Positions 16,088 through 25,356 of a stretch of 64,000 nucleotides of DNA are shown in pieces. The notes beneath the pieces were generated by a model. That model ran no database searches. It was not told the DNA's origin and saw nothing but the letters and a program-made list of their open reading frames with translations. Both the position numbers and the translations under genes were made by a program. The stretch is taken from assembly GCF_036245865.1 (NCBI RefSeq), contig NZ_BTTW01000001.1, positions 1,116,001 through 1,180,000 on the forward strand, in the 5' to 3' direction. Positions within the stretch are counted from its first letter, which is position 1, and each line of letters opens with the position of its first letter. The DNA is from Corallococcus caeni. Lineage in GTDB: Bacteria > Myxococcota > Myxococcia > Myxococcales > Myxococcaceae.

Positions 16088-16612
16088 TTGGGAATCCCCG
16101 ATCACGACTTCCAGTTGCTCACCACCTGCGGTGATTCCTCGGAGGCCGCGCTCCTGCGGGGCATGCTCGAAGCGAACGGCATCCCGTGCATCGTCCAGGG
16201 CGAGCAGCACCGGTCCATGTTGGGCGTGGCCGGGGCCTACATCGAGGTGCGGGTGCTGGTCCCGTCCGACGAGATGGAGCGCGCCCGGGAGCTGCTCAAG
16301 AGCGTGCCGCAGGAGGAACCGCCCGGGAACGGCATCGCCGTGACGCTTGAGCCCAACACTGAGGGAGCCCACTGCGCGGTGCACGGCCAGCACGCCACGC
16401 AGGCCTGCAAGCGGTGCGGCAACTTCCTGTGCGAGCGCTGCGATGGAGCCAATGCCGGCCTCTGTGAGGACTGCGCCGACCTCAAGGATTCGGACGCCCA
16501 GGTTCAGCGCGGTCGGAAGCGCAGGGTCGTCGCGTGGTTGATCCTGCTCTCCATGTTCGGACCGCTCCTGCTGATCATCCTGTCGAACCTCCTGTTCGCG
16601 CTGCTGCATTGA
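16088..16612 (+). CDS. DUF2007 / B-box-like zinc finger / single-TM protein
   Basis: 174 residues. I choose TTG 16088 because GGAG lies 6 nt upstream and similarity to DUF2007 begins at once (GIPDHDFQLLTTCGDSSEAALLRGMLEANGI). Residues 5-75 form that small alpha/beta domain, annotated elsewhere as a putative signal-transducing domain. Residues about 97-135 carry Cys/His pairs in a B-box-like pattern (CAVHGQH, CKRCGNFLCERC, CEDC), so a structural zinc site is likely. The C-terminus is a basic stretch (RGRKRR) followed by one membrane helix (VVAWLILLSMFGPLLLIILSNLLFALL). The domains should face the cytoplasm. Function is unknown; membrane recruitment of a partner is one possibility. A CCCCAATTGGGG palindrome lies at 16059-16070. 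Confidence 0.7.
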   Translation: MGIPDHDFQLLTTCGDSSEAALLRGMLEANGIPCIVQGEQHRSMLGVAGAYIEVRVLVPSDEMERARELLKSVPQEEPPGNGIAVTLEPNTEGAHCAVHGQHATQACKRCGNFLCERCDGANAGLCEDCADLKDSDAQVQRGRKRRVVAWLILLSMFGPLLLIILSNLLFALLH

Positions 16613-16668
16613 AGCAGTCCTGCCCCGGCGGGCACCCCCACCGCCAGGGACGTGGCAGCCTTCCGGGA

Positions 16669-17403
16669 ATGAAGCCCCGCCGAGCCCTCCTGCCCGCCCT
16701 CCTCGCCGCGGTCCTGACCACCGCGTGCGCCTCCGTGTCCCGCCCTCCCGTGGAGCTGGCCACCCCGACGCGGACAGGCGCTCCCGCGAACGGCCTGCCC
16801 TACCGCCTCTTCGTCTCCGGACAGGCCTCACCGGAACACCCGCATCGCCTGGTGATGTGGCTGCATCCGACGGGCACGGATGGCCTGACGCTGGTGGAGC
16901 CGCTGGCCGACGCCCTGGCTGCTCAGGGCTTCGCGCTGCTGACGTTCCCTCGCGAGCACGCGGAGGGCTGGAGTGGCGCGGATGCCAACCGGATGATGCT
17001 CGGCACGCTGCCGGAGGTGGCGCGTGTCCCCGGCGTGGATGCGGAACGGCCGGTGCTGCTGGGCTTCAGCGCGGGCGCGCAGATGGCGCTCGAGCTGTGG
17101 GCGGCGCGCCCCGAAGCCTTCCGGGCGTTGGTCCTGGTCGCTGGCGCCCCACGCCTGTCGCGCGGCGATGAACACACCCCGCCCCGGACCTCCGCGCACG
17201 CACGAGTCCCCATCCTGTCGCTCATCGGCGAGACGGATGGCAGCGCACCCCTGTGGCGAACGGCGCGCGAAGCCTGGCGTACGGCCGGACTGAGACTGGA
17301 CGTGCGTGAGCTGCCCGGCCAAGGCCATACATGGTTGCTGGCCCTCCCGTCGGAACAAACGGCGCTGTTTCAATTCCTGGCGGAATTGTCCCGAGCGCCC
17401 TGA
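16669..17403 (+). CDS. Lipoprotein alpha/beta hydrolase (esterase-like)
   Basis: 244 residues from ATG 16669, which gives a lipoprotein signal with lipobox LTTAC (Cys20). The mature part is a compact alpha/beta hydrolase of the carboxylesterase/phospholipase type: VMWLHPTGTDG (oxyanion strand), LLGFSAGAQMALELWA (nucleophile Ser in GFSAG), ILSLIGETDGSAP (acid Asp) and LPGQGHTWLLA (His). It probably hydrolyses esters in the periplasm or at the outer membrane. It follows the DUF2007 gene by 56 bp on the same strand and may share its transcript. Substrate is unknown. Confidence 0.83.
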   Translation: MKPRRALLPALLAAVLTTACASVSRPPVELATPTRTGAPANGLPYRLFVSGQASPEHPHRLVMWLHPTGTDGLTLVEPLADALAAQGFALLTFPREHAEGWSGADANRMMLGTLPEVARVPGVDAERPVLLGFSAGAQMALELWAARPEAFRALVLVAGAPRLSRGDEHTPPRTSAHARVPILSLIGETDGSAPLWRTAREAWRTAGLRLDVRELPGQGHTWLLALPSEQTALFQFLAELSRAP

Positions 17404-17511
17404 CCTTTGCCCTCAGTCACGCGAGAAATATCAACCACCCCTGAAAAGCTTGAATTCCTTGTTGACGACATGCGAAGCCCCCGCCGGGTTTCACAGACAA
17501 GGGAGTTCGAC

Positions 17512-19713
17512 GTGCTTCGAAGTGCATCACGATGGGTCGCGACGTTCGTATTGGGTTTCACCTGTATCCAGACGGGCTGTGCTCCCGCGGAACCGCCCAC
17601 TCCGGAGACACCGGAGGCCACGGCGGCCGCGCAGCCGCTGCTGACCGGTGAGCGGTCGCTCCTGGGCACCACCGCGCTTCCGGCCGTGGCGGCCGCGGAT
17701 GACAGCGGCGCGGTGGAGCTGGGGGTGCGCTTCCGCAGCGACGCGCCGGGGCGGATCATGGGCGTGCGCTTCTACAAGGGCGCGGGCAACACGGGCACGC
17801 ACACCGGCAGCCTGTGGACGGCGTCCGGTGCGCTGCTGGCCACCGTCACCTTCCAGAACGAGACGGCCTCCGGCTGGCAGGAGGCTCGCTTCACCACGCC
17901 GGTCACCATCGCGGCCGACACGAACTACGTCGTCTCGTATTACGCGCCCGCCGGTCACTACGCGGTGACGGGCAACGGCTTCGCGGCCGCGCTGGATGCG
18001 CCGCCCCTGCACGCCGAGGCGGTTACCAACGGCCTCTACCGCTATGGCAGCACCAGCGGCTTCCCGACCAACACGTTCAACGCGAGCAACTACTGGGTGG
18101 ACGTGGCCTTCCAGCCCAACGACGTCACGCCCCCGCGCGCGCCCACCAACGTCACCGCCCTGCCCAACTCGCCCACCGCCATCGACCTGACGTGGTACGC
18201 GTCCGTGGACGGCAGCGGCGAGACGCAGGGCAATGCCCGCTGGCACCTGGTGTACCGGGGCAGCCAGCTCATCGCGGAGCTGCCCGGCACCACCGTGCGC
18301 TACCGCGACACCGGCCTGACGCCCTCCACCGCGTACACGTACACCGTGCGCGGCCGTGACGCCGCCGGCAACGTCAGCGTGGCCTCCACGGCCGTCACCG
18401 CCACCACGCTCGCCAACACCACCTGCAACCCGTGCAGCCTGTGGAACAGCGTGACGGGCGACCCGCAGTACGAGAACGCCGACGCCACCCCCACGGAGGT
18501 CGGCGTGAAGTTCCGCACCGACGTGGCGGGCACGGTGACCCAGGTCCGCTACTACAAGGGCAGCACCGACACCGGCCCGCACGTGGGCCACCTGTGGAGC
18601 GCCACCGGCACGCTGCTGGCCACCACGGAGACGACGCCCGCCGAGACGGGCTTCGGCTGGCGCGAGCTGTCCTTCGCCACGCCGGTGAGCCTGGCCGCGA
18701 ACACGACCTACGTCGTGTCGTACTTCGCCACCGGCGGTCGCTACGCCATCACCCCGTACTACTTCAACACCGCGGGCGTGGACGTGCCCCCGCTGCACGC
18801 CCCCTCCACGGTGGAGGCCAGCGGCAACGGCGTGCGCAACCTCAACGGCAGCGCGTTCCCCACGGAGGCGTGGCTCAACACCAACTTCTGGGTGGACGTG
18901 ACGTTCGTCCCCTCGACGCCCGGCGGCCCCGCGACGGCGGACCTGAGCGTGACGCAGGCGTTCCCGGATGGCACGGGCGCCAACGGCGACGTCCTCTTCT
19001 ACGACATCACCGTGACGAACCAGGGCACGACGACCGCCACCGACGTCGTGCTCGACGTCCCCGTGCCCACCGGCCTGAGCTACTTCTTCTATTCGGCGAA
19101 CGCGCCGGGGAGCCCCGGCGGGAGCTGCTCGTTCTTCAGCGACCTGCAATGCACCACCCCCAGCCTGGCGCCGGGCGCGAGCTTCACCATCAACGTCCAG
19201 GCCATCCCGTTCAGCGCCGGGACGTTCACCAGCCAGGCCACCGTCGCGTCCTCGCAGACGGACGCCACGCCGGGCAACAACACCCACGCGCTGGCCATCC
19301 CGGTGGGCCCGTCCACCAACCTCGTCACCTTCGACACGTTCCCCGGCCAGGACGAGACGTTCAACGGCCCGCACGGCCCCATCCACTTCGGCCTCGATCG
19401 CTGGTACATCGCGTCGCCCTGGGGCGGGTTCGACACGAAGAGCGTGTCGTTCAACGGCGGCGGCCTCACCCAGGCCAGCCTGTCCATCTTCGGCCAGCGG
19501 CGCGTCCTGGGCCTGGAGGCCTTCACGTGGGACAGCGGCGCCACGCTCACGCTGAGCTGCATCGACCTGCCCACCCTCACCTTCCCCCTGACGGCGGGAC
19601 AGGTGACGCACGTGGTGCCGAGCTGGACGGCGCCCTGCACGGTCTTCACCCTGACGACGTCCAACGGGTGGGACACGAACTTCGACAACCTGGAGCTGTC
19701 GCCGCGCCCCTGA
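17512..19713 (+). CDS. Large lipoprotein with two DUF4082 domains, FN3 and DUF11
   Basis: 733 residues. GTG 17512 is preferred because GGGAG lies 6-7 nt upstream and the product then starts directly with a lipoprotein signal (FVLGFTCIQTGC). Two DUF4082 domains occur, at about 55-200 and 305-460, each with the pattern ELGVRFRSDAPGRIMGVRFYKG, HTGSLW, GWQEARFTTPV, YVVSYYAP and NYWVDVAF. A fibronectin type III domain lies between them (APTNVTALPNSPTAIDLTW), and a DUF11-like adhesive Ig-like domain follows (ADLSVTQAFPDG). The last 130 residues are an unassigned beta domain. No catalytic motif. Probably a surface carbohydrate-binding or adhesion protein. It ends at the hairpin at 19733-19759. Confidence 0.82.
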   Translation: MLRSASRWVATFVLGFTCIQTGCAPAEPPTPETPEATAAAQPLLTGERSLLGTTALPAVAAADDSGAVELGVRFRSDAPGRIMGVRFYKGAGNTGTHTGSLWTASGALLATVTFQNETASGWQEARFTTPVTIAADTNYVVSYYAPAGHYAVTGNGFAAALDAPPLHAEAVTNGLYRYGSTSGFPTNTFNASNYWVDVAFQPNDVTPPRAPTNVTALPNSPTAIDLTWYASVDGSGETQGNARWHLVYRGSQLIAELPGTTVRYRDTGLTPSTAYTYTVRGRDAAGNVSVASTAVTATTLANTTCNPCSLWNSVTGDPQYENADATPTEVGVKFRTDVAGTVTQVRYYKGSTDTGPHVGHLWSATGTLLATTETTPAETGFGWRELSFATPVSLAANTTYVVSYFATGGRYAITPYYFNTAGVDVPPLHAPSTVEASGNGVRNLNGSAFPTEAWLNTNFWVDVTFVPSTPGGPATADLSVTQAFPDGTGANGDVLFYDITVTNQGTTTATDVVLDVPVPTGLSYFFYSANAPGSPGGSCSFFSDLQCTTPSLAPGASFTINVQAIPFSAGTFTSQATVASSQTDATPGNNTHALAIPVGPSTNLVTFDTFPGQDETFNGPHGPIHFGLDRWYIASPWGGFDTKSVSFNGGGLTQASLSIFGQRRVLGLEAFTWDSGATLTLSCIDLPTLTFPLTAGQVTHVVPSWTAPCTVFTLTTSNGWDTNFDNLELSPRP

Positions 19714-19732
19714 GCGCGTGACGGAAAGGGCG

Positions 19733-19759
19733 GGCGGGCATGCTTCACGGATGCCCGCC
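19733..19759. terminator. Bidirectional hairpin terminator
   Basis: A perfect 9-bp stem (GGCGGGCAT/ATGCCCGCC) with a 9-nt loop between the convergent DUF4082 lipoprotein and sigma-factor genes. Confidence 0.7.
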
Positions 19760-19777
19760 ACGCCCCGAAGCTCGGGA

Positions 19778-21040
19778 CTACGACGGCCGGTCACCCGCGC
19801 ACGCGGCGGCACGCGAGCGCAGCAGCGCCTGCTCCTTCGCGTTGCGCGTGAGCGACGCGGCCCGTTCGAACTCCGCCCGGGCCTCCTTCAGACGCCCCAG
19901 CTTCTGGAGCAGGTCGCCGCGCACGGCGGGCAGCAGGTGGTAGTGCTTGAGCGACGGCTCGGCCACGAGCTGCTCCACCAGCTCCAACCCCACCGCGGGA
20001 CCAAACGCCATGGACAGGGCGACGGCGCGGTTCAACTCCACCACCGGTGACGGCGTGAGCCGCGCGAGCACCGCGTAGAGCGCCGCGATGCGCTGCCAGT
20101 CCGTCTCCTCCGGCGTGCGCGCCCGCGCGTGGCACGCGGCGATGGAGGCCTGCAACACGTAGGGCCCCGGCGCCCCCGCCTTCTCCGCGCGCTCCAGCGC
20201 GGCGAGCCCGCGGCGGATGAGGAGCTGATCCCACAGCGCGCGGTTCTGCTCCAGCAGCAGCACGGGCTCGCCCGACGGCCCCACCCGCGCCCGGGCCCGC
20301 GACGCTTGAATCTCCATCAGCGCCACCAGCCCGTGCACCTCCGGCTCCCCGGGCGCCAGCTCCGCCAGGATGCGGCCCAGGCGCAGCGCGTCCTGGCAGA
20401 GCTCCGGACGCATCCAGCCGTCACCCGCCGTCGCGGCGTAGCCCTCGTTGAAGATGAGGTAGACGACCTCCAGCACCGACGCGAGCCGCGTCGCCAGCTC
20501 CTCGCCCCGGGGGACCTCGAAGGGGACGCCCTTCTCCGCCAGCGTGCGCTTGGCCCGCACGATGCGTTGGGCCACCGTGGGCTCCGGCACCAGGAACGCG
20601 CGGGCGATCTCATCCGTCGTCAGACCGCCCAGCAGCCGCAGCGTGAGCGCCACGCGCGCCTCCGGGGACAGGACCGGGTGGCAGGACGTGAAGATGAGGC
20701 GCAAGAGGTCGTCGCCGACGTCGTCGTCCAGGGCCGCGTCCAGGTCTGGCACCTCCGCCTCCTCCAGTCCGTGCCCCAGCTCCTCGTGCTTGCGCGCGAG
20801 CAGCTTGTGCCGGCGCATCTCGTCGATGGCGCGGCGCTTCGCGGTGGCCATGAGCCACGCGCCCGGATTCTCCGGCACGCCCGACACCGGCCACTTCTCC
20901 AACGCCGCCACCAGCGCGTCCTGCGCCAGCTCCTCCGCCTGCCCCACGTCGCGCACCATGCGCGCAAGCCCGGCGATGAGCCGGGCGGACTCGATTCTCC
21001 ACACCGCGTGCACCGCGGCCTGCGCCTTGGAAACCGTCAC
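19778..21040 (-). CDS. ECF42-type RNA polymerase sigma factor with TPR-like extension
   Basis: 420 residues from GTG 21040. Sigma region 2 is at 20-90 (ARMVRDVGQAEELAQDALVAALEKWP, NPGAWLMATAKRRAID) and region 4 at 125-175 (LTLRLLGGLTTDEIARAFLVPEPTVAQRIVRAKRTL). The remaining 240 residues form the large C-terminal extension of the SigI/YCII-related (ECF42, DUF6596) group: VYLIFNEGY, LCQDALRLGRIL, ALWDQLLIRRGLAAL, and TPR-like helices near the end. This group has no anti-sigma factor and is thought to be regulated by its extension. It is usually next to a DGPF/YCII-domain gene, which is absent here. Its target promoters cannot be named. A dyad at 21080-21105 lies in its upstream region. Confidence 0.9.
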   Translation of the reverse strand: MTVSKAQAAVHAVWRIESARLIAGLARMVRDVGQAEELAQDALVAALEKWPVSGVPENPGAWLMATAKRRAIDEMRRHKLLARKHEELGHGLEEAEVPDLDAALDDDVGDDLLRLIFTSCHPVLSPEARVALTLRLLGGLTTDEIARAFLVPEPTVAQRIVRAKRTLAEKGVPFEVPRGEELATRLASVLEVVYLIFNEGYAATAGDGWMRPELCQDALRLGRILAELAPGEPEVHGLVALMEIQASRARARVGPSGEPVLLLEQNRALWDQLLIRRGLAALERAEKAGAPGPYVLQASIAACHARARTPEETDWQRIAALYAVLARLTPSPVVELNRAVALSMAFGPAVGLELVEQLVAEPSLKHYHLLPAVRGDLLQKLGRLKEARAEFERAASLTRNAKEQALLRSRAAACAGDRPS

Positions 21041-21079
21041 GGCGCGGACTCAATCAAATGCACGTCGAATGGGCGCCCC

Positions 21080-21105
21080 GGAAATCGACACGGGGTGCGA
21101 TTTCC
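21080..21105. promoter_or_regulatory. Inverted repeat upstream of the ECF sigma gene
   Basis: GGAAATCG (21080-21087) and CGATTTCC (21098-21105) form a perfect 8-bp dyad with a 10-nt centre, 40 nt before the sigma-factor start codon. It could be an operator or a leader hairpin. Confidence 0.35.
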
Positions 21106-21117
21106 CGCACAACGACC

Positions 21118-21157
21118 CGGCCCCGGGCCTCCCCTTCCGGAAGGAAGCCCGGGGCCG
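21118..21157 (-). terminator. Hairpin terminator of the EF-G gene
   Basis: CGGCCCCGGGC (21118-21128) pairs perfectly with GCCCGGGGCCG (21147-21157); the loop contains a second TTCCGGAA palindrome. It begins 6 nt after the EF-G stop codon on the minus strand. Confidence 0.7.
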
Positions 21158-21162
21158 TCACC

Positions 21163-23268
21163 TCACGCCCGCGCCTCGGCGTGGGAGGCGCTGGCGGACT
21201 CCGGCACCGGCTCGTAGGCCCCCAGGCGCATGCTGGCCTGGGCGCGTCCCTGCGTGCGGCCGCGCAGCGCCGTCACGTAGCCGAACAGGCGCGCCATGGG
21301 CACACGCGCGGACACGCACCGCGCCGTCCCCTTCGCCTCCATCCCCAGCACCCGTCCCCGCCGCGACGCCAGGTCGCCCAGCACGTCGCCCAGGAACTCC
21401 TCCGGCGTCACCACCTCCACCTCCATCACCGGCTCCAGCCCCTGCACGCCCACGCGCCGGGCGGCCTCCTGGAGCGCCAGCGAGCCCGCCACCGCGAACG
21501 CCTGCGGCGTGCTGTCCTTCACGTGCGTGTCCCCATCCACCAGCCGCACCTCCACGTCCACCAGCGGCACGCCCTCACGCACGCCGCGCGCCATGGCGCC
21601 GGCCACGCCCTTTTCAATCGCGGGCACCAGCTCGCGGGGGATGGTGCCGCCCTTCGTGGCGTCCACGAAGACGAGCCCCGCCCCTCGCGGCGCCGGCCCC
21701 ACGTCCAGCACCACGCGCGCGTACTGTCCGGGCCCGCCGGACTGGCGGACGTGGCGGTACTCCTGGCGCACCGCGCCCCGCAGCGTGTCGCGGTACGCCA
21801 CCTTGGGCTGTCCCACGCGCGCCTCCACGCCGAACTCCGTCCTCAACCGGTCCACGACCACCTCCAGGTGCAGCTCACCCATGCCGGACAGCAGCACCTG
21901 GCCGCTCTCCGCATCCACGCCCAGGCGCAGCGACGGGTCCTCCGCCGCCAGCCGTTGCAGGCCCTCTTCCAGCTTCGGCAGCTCCGCGGGGGAGCGCGCC
22001 TCCACGGCGAGCTGCACCACGGGCTCCATCACGTTCAACGCCTCCAGCACCACCGGCGCGTCCGGGTCGCACAGCGTGTCGCCCGTGCGAACGCCCTTGA
22101 GCCCCTGCGCCGCGCACAGGTCGCCCGCGTGCACCTCCGCCACCTCCTCGCGGCGGTTGGCGTGCATGAACATCAGGCGCCCCACCCGCTCACGCCGTCC
22201 GGTGACGGGGTTGAGCAGGACGGTGCCCGCGCGCAGCGTGCCGGAGTACACCCGCAGGAACACGATGCCGCCCACGGCCTTGTCGCTCATCAACTTGAAC
22301 GCCAGGGCCGCTGGCGGACCGGAGTCCGACACGGGACGGCTGACGCGCTCGCCGGTGCCGGGCGCAAAGCCCTCCACCACGGCCACGTCCGCGGGTGACG
22401 GCAGGTAGCTGACGACCGCATCCAGGAGCATCTGCACTCCCTTCTTCTTGAAGGCCGACCCGCACAGCACCGGCACCAGTGTCCGCGCGAGGGTGCCCGA
22501 GCGCAGCGCGCGCTCCAGGTCCTCCACGGTGATGTCCTCCACCCGCCCGTCCACGAACTTCTCCAGCACGCCCTCGTCCACGTCCGCGCAGACTTCAATC
22601 AGGCGCATGCGGTACGGCAGCACCGCCTCCAACAGTTCCGGAGGCACGGGCGCGTCGTCGTCGAAGCCACCGTCATCGCCCTGGAAGCGCACCATCCGCA
22701 TGCGCACCAGGTCCACGAGCCCCTGGAAGTCCGCGCCGGCGCCCACGGGCCACTGCACGGCCACCGGGCGCACGCCCAGCCGGTCCACCATGGACTGCAC
22801 GCTCGCGGAGAAGTCCGCGCCCACCTTGTCCATCTTGTTGATGAACGCGATGCGCGGCACGCCGTAGCGGTCCGCCTGACGCCACACCGTCTCCGACTGC
22901 GGCTCCACGCCCTGGCTGGCGTCGAACACCGCCACCGCGCCGTCCAGCACGCGCAGCGAGCGCTCCACCTCGATGGTGAAGTCCACGTGGCCCGGCGTGT
23001 CCAGGATGTTGATGCGGTGGGGCACGCCCGCCTCCCGCCCGTGGCGCGGCTGCCAGAAGGCCGTCGTCGCCGCGGACGTGATGGTGATGCCGCGCTTCTT
23101 CTCCTGCTCCATCCAGTCCATCTCCGTGGAGCCCGTGTGCACCTCTCCCGTGGAGTGGATGCGGCCGGTGAAGAAGAGGACGCGCTCGGTGAGCGTCGTC
23201 TTGCCCGCGTCGATGTGGGCCATGATGCCGATGTTGCGGTACCGCTCGATGCGCGTGGTGCGAGGCAT
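21163..23268 (-). CDS. Elongation factor G (stand-alone paralogue)
   Basis: 701 residues, full length for EF-G, which drives tRNA-mRNA translocation on the ribosome with GTP. G1 is AHIDAGKTT, switch I contains [15 protein letters not shown]3 is DTPGHVDF, G4 is NKMDK and G5 is CGSAFKKKG. Domains II-V follow, with the domain IV tip segment [18 protein letters not shown] conserving the His. ATG 23268 follows GGGAG at 6 nt. The gene stands alone between a sigma factor and a protease, without rpsL, rpsG or tuf, so it is probably a second EF-G rather than the str-operon copy. Whether it serves translocation, recycling or a stress role is not decidable from sequence. I leave the symbol blank for that reason. 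Confidence 0.92.
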   Translation of the reverse strand: MPRTTRIERYRNIGIMAHIDAGKTTLTERVLFFTGRIHSTGEVHTGSTEMDWMEQEKKRGITITSAATTAFWQPRHGREAGVPHRINILDTPGHVDFTIEVERSLRVLDGAVAVFDASQGVEPQSETVWRQADRYGVPRIAFINKMDKVGADFSASVQSMVDRLGVRPVAVQWPVGAGADFQGLVDLVRMRMVRFQGDDGGFDDDAPVPPELLEAVLPYRMRLIEVCADVDEGVLEKFVDGRVEDITVEDLERALRSGTLARTLVPVLCGSAFKKKGVQMLLDAVVSYLPSPADVAVVEGFAPGTGERVSRPVSDSGPPAALAFKLMSDKAVGGIVFLRVYSGTLRAGTVLLNPVTGRRERVGRLMFMHANRREEVAEVHAGDLCAAQGLKGVRTGDTLCDPDAPVVLEALNVMEPVVQLAVEARSPAELPKLEEGLQRLAAEDPSLRLGVDAESGQVLLSGMGELHLEVVVDRLRTEFGVEARVGQPKVAYRDTLRGAVRQEYRHVRQSGGPGQYARVVLDVGPAPRGAGLVFVDATKGGTIPRELVPAIEKGVAGAMARGVREGVPLVDVEVRLVDGDTHVKDSTPQAFAVAGSLALQEAARRVGVQGLEPVMEVEVVTPEEFLGDVLGDLASRRGRVLGMEAKGTARCVSARVPMARLFGYVTALRGRTQGRAQASMRLGAYEPVPESASASHAEARA

Positions 23269-23753
23269 GGAAGACTCCCGTTCCCGTCCGGGCAGCGAGG
23301 CCCGCGGGTGTATTGGATTGAGACGCCGGTTGGATGAGAGGAATCAGCCCGCGGCGGGCCTCAGGGCGCACACGTCCAGGAAGGCACGAGGACGCACGAA
23401 GGCACCGCGGGGACTTTTCGGGCGGAGACGGGGCTCACGGCACGCGTGCAACCAGCCACGGCGCGCACCGGAGCAATCCGGTCCGCCTGCTCAAATATCG
23501 AGCAGAACCTCGTGACGGGGGGCGAGGCGCACGTCCGCCGCCGGCGCGAAGGCGCTCAGGGTCGGCAGGGCATGGAAGGTGACGGGCCTCATGACTCAAT
23601 AGGAGTAAGACAGACGGACCCCACTGTCAACCTGGCGGGCTCCGCCGTGTTTCACGCCCGGAAATAAATCCCCGGAAAGAATATCCGTCGCGCGTGCCGT
23701 AGACGTGGCGGTTGGCGCCAGACGCCAGCCCCTGACTCCTCCGAGGGGGAAGT
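23269..23753. other. 485-bp divergent intergenic region, no gene seen
   Basis: It separates the EF-G gene (minus) from the metzincin lipoprotein gene (plus), so both promoters should lie here. I see no convincing promoter hexamers, RNA gene or codon-biased ORF. The stretch 23600-23690 is less GC-rich (AATAGGAGTAAGACAG, AAATAAATCC, AAGAATATCC) and is the best place to look for a promoter. A GAGGGGGAAG ribosome site ends the region before ATG 23754. Confidence 0.5.
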
Positions 23754-25256
23754 ATGTCCACGTTTCACAAGAGCCTGCTGACGGCCTCCATGGCTCTCGT
23801 CGGCTTGAATGGGTGTGTCTACGGCTACATCTACGACGCGGCGTCCGGCAGTGCCGTGCAGGACGTGACGGTGACCGTCGCCTCCGGCATCTGTTCCGGC
23901 AATGGCTGCGGGACCAACCCCACGTTCCAGAAGACGGACTCGTCCGGCCTCTACGTCTTCGACGCGTACGGCAACCACAACGGCGAGGACCACATCCAGA
24001 TCATCCTGCCGGCCTCCGGCGAGGAGGCCCTGCGGCTCGTCTACTCGCGCACGGGCTACCGCTCCGTCACCGTCTACCACCGGCCCAAGTACGAGACGGT
24101 GACGCAGGACGGGAACAGCTACGACATCTCCGCCGTGCAGCCCGTGTACCTGTGCGCGCTCTTCGCCACGGACACCGACGGCGACGGCGTCTGCGACGCG
24201 GCCGAGTCCCGCTACGGCACCAACCCCAACAGCTCCGACACGGACGGCGACCGCATCAGCGACTTCGCGGAGCTGTACGGCTACGGCGGCGTGGACCTGC
24301 ACTACTGGGGCGCGGACCCTCGCAAGAAGGACGTCTTCGTGGAAGTGGACTACTACGCGGACCGCAAGCCCACGCAGGCGGCGCTGGACCGCGTGACGAC
24401 GGCCTTCGCCAACGCGCCCGTCTCCAACCCCAACGGCTCCACGGGCATCGCGCTGCACCTGGTGCTGGACTCGCAGATCGCCGCCGCGGACGCCATCTCC
24501 AACCTGGACACCGGTTGGGTGGGCGTGGACACCATCAAGAGCAAGTACTTCGCGTCGCGCCGGGCGCCCTTCTTCCACTACGCCCTGTTCGCGAACACCT
24601 ACGGCACGACGACCTCCAGCGGCCTGTCGCGCGGCATCCCCGCCCATGACCTCATCGTGACGCTGGGCGGCTGGTCCGTGCCGGGCGGCACGGAGCTGCA
24701 GCAGGCCGGCACGCTCATGCACGAGCTGGGACACAACATCGGCCTGCGCCACGGCGGCACCGACGACGCCAACTACAAGGCCAACTACCTGAGCGTGATG
24801 AACTACGAGTACCAGACGTTCGGCCTGCGCATCGACGGCGTGGACAACGTGATGGACTACTCGCGCGTCCGCGTCGCGTCCGTCAGCGAGGGCTCCCTCA
24901 ACGAGGCCGCCGCCTTCGCGCCCGTCTTCCCCACCACGGAGGCGGACCTGGCGCACATCGGCGTGCGCATCAAGGGCGTGCAGGTCGCGGGCACCGCGAG
25001 CGCCAACCTGGACATCAACAACGACGGCGTCATCCAGACCACGTCCTACGCCCGGGACCTCAACCGCGACCTCGACACCCTGGACCTCTTCCCGGCCGCG
25101 CAGAATGACTGGCTGGCCCTGGTGTACGACGGCGCCGGGCAGATTGGCGACGGCTGGCTGGGCACCACCCAGGGCCTGAGCCGCCAGCAGCCCTTCTTCG
25201 TCGTCCCGGAGAAGACAGACTCCTGCCTCACGGAGCAGATGCTCCTCAAGCGGTAG
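23754..25256 (+). CDS. Metzincin-type zinc metalloprotease lipoprotein
   Basis: 500 residues. The signal ends in lipobox GLNGC (Cys21), so the protein should be lipidated. A carboxypeptidase-regulatory-like beta domain (about 22-125) precedes a thrombospondin-3-like calcium motif (DTDGDGVCDAAESRYGTNP, DTDGDRISD). The catalytic domain holds the extended zinc motif HELGHNIGLRH (His323, Glu324, His327, His333) and, 20 residues later, the Met-turn YLSVMNYEY. These are the defining features of metzincins. It likely cleaves proteins outside the cell or at its surface, consistent with a predatory lifestyle. Start is fixed by GAGGGGGAAG before ATG. Transcription ends at 25287-25319. Confidence 0.9.
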   Translation: MSTFHKSLLTASMALVGLNGCVYGYIYDAASGSAVQDVTVTVASGICSGNGCGTNPTFQKTDSSGLYVFDAYGNHNGEDHIQIILPASGEEALRLVYSRTGYRSVTVYHRPKYETVTQDGNSYDISAVQPVYLCALFATDTDGDGVCDAAESRYGTNPNSSDTDGDRISDFAELYGYGGVDLHYWGADPRKKDVFVEVDYYADRKPTQAALDRVTTAFANAPVSNPNGSTGIALHLVLDSQIAAADAISNLDTGWVGVDTIKSKYFASRRAPFFHYALFANTYGTTTSSGLSRGIPAHDLIVTLGGWSVPGGTELQQAGTLMHELGHNIGLRHGGTDDANYKANYLSVMNYEYQTFGLRIDGVDNVMDYSRVRVASVSEGSLNEAAAFAPVFPTTEADLAHIGVRIKGVQVAGTASANLDINNDGVIQTTSYARDLNRDLDTLDLFPAAQNDWLALVYDGAGQIGDGWLGTTQGLSRQQPFFVVPEKTDSCLTEQMLLKR

Positions 25257-25286
25257 TCCAGGACCTCACTCCCTGGGAAGTCCTCC

Positions 25287-25319
25287 CCGCCGGGTTCCTC
25301 TTCAGGAGGGACCCGGCGG
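25287..25319 (+). terminator. Hairpin terminator after the metzincin gene
   Basis: CCGCCGGGT (25287-25295) pairs with ACCCGGCGG (25311-25319), extended inside by CCTC/GAGG around a TTCA loop. It lies 30 nt after the stop codon and before tyrA. Confidence 0.7.
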
Positions 25320-25356
25320 TCGTTCATCCAGCCCCTGCCCGCGTAGACTCCGGCGC

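Noticed and set aside
17527..19812. 761-codon antisense frame opposite the DUF4082 lipoprotein
   Set aside because: Low-complexity Arg/Gly/Val product; the opposite strand has a lipobox and repeated domains.
23334..23667. Short ORFs between EF-G and the metzincin gene
   Set aside because: No ribosome site, no codon bias and Arg/Gly-rich low-complexity products.
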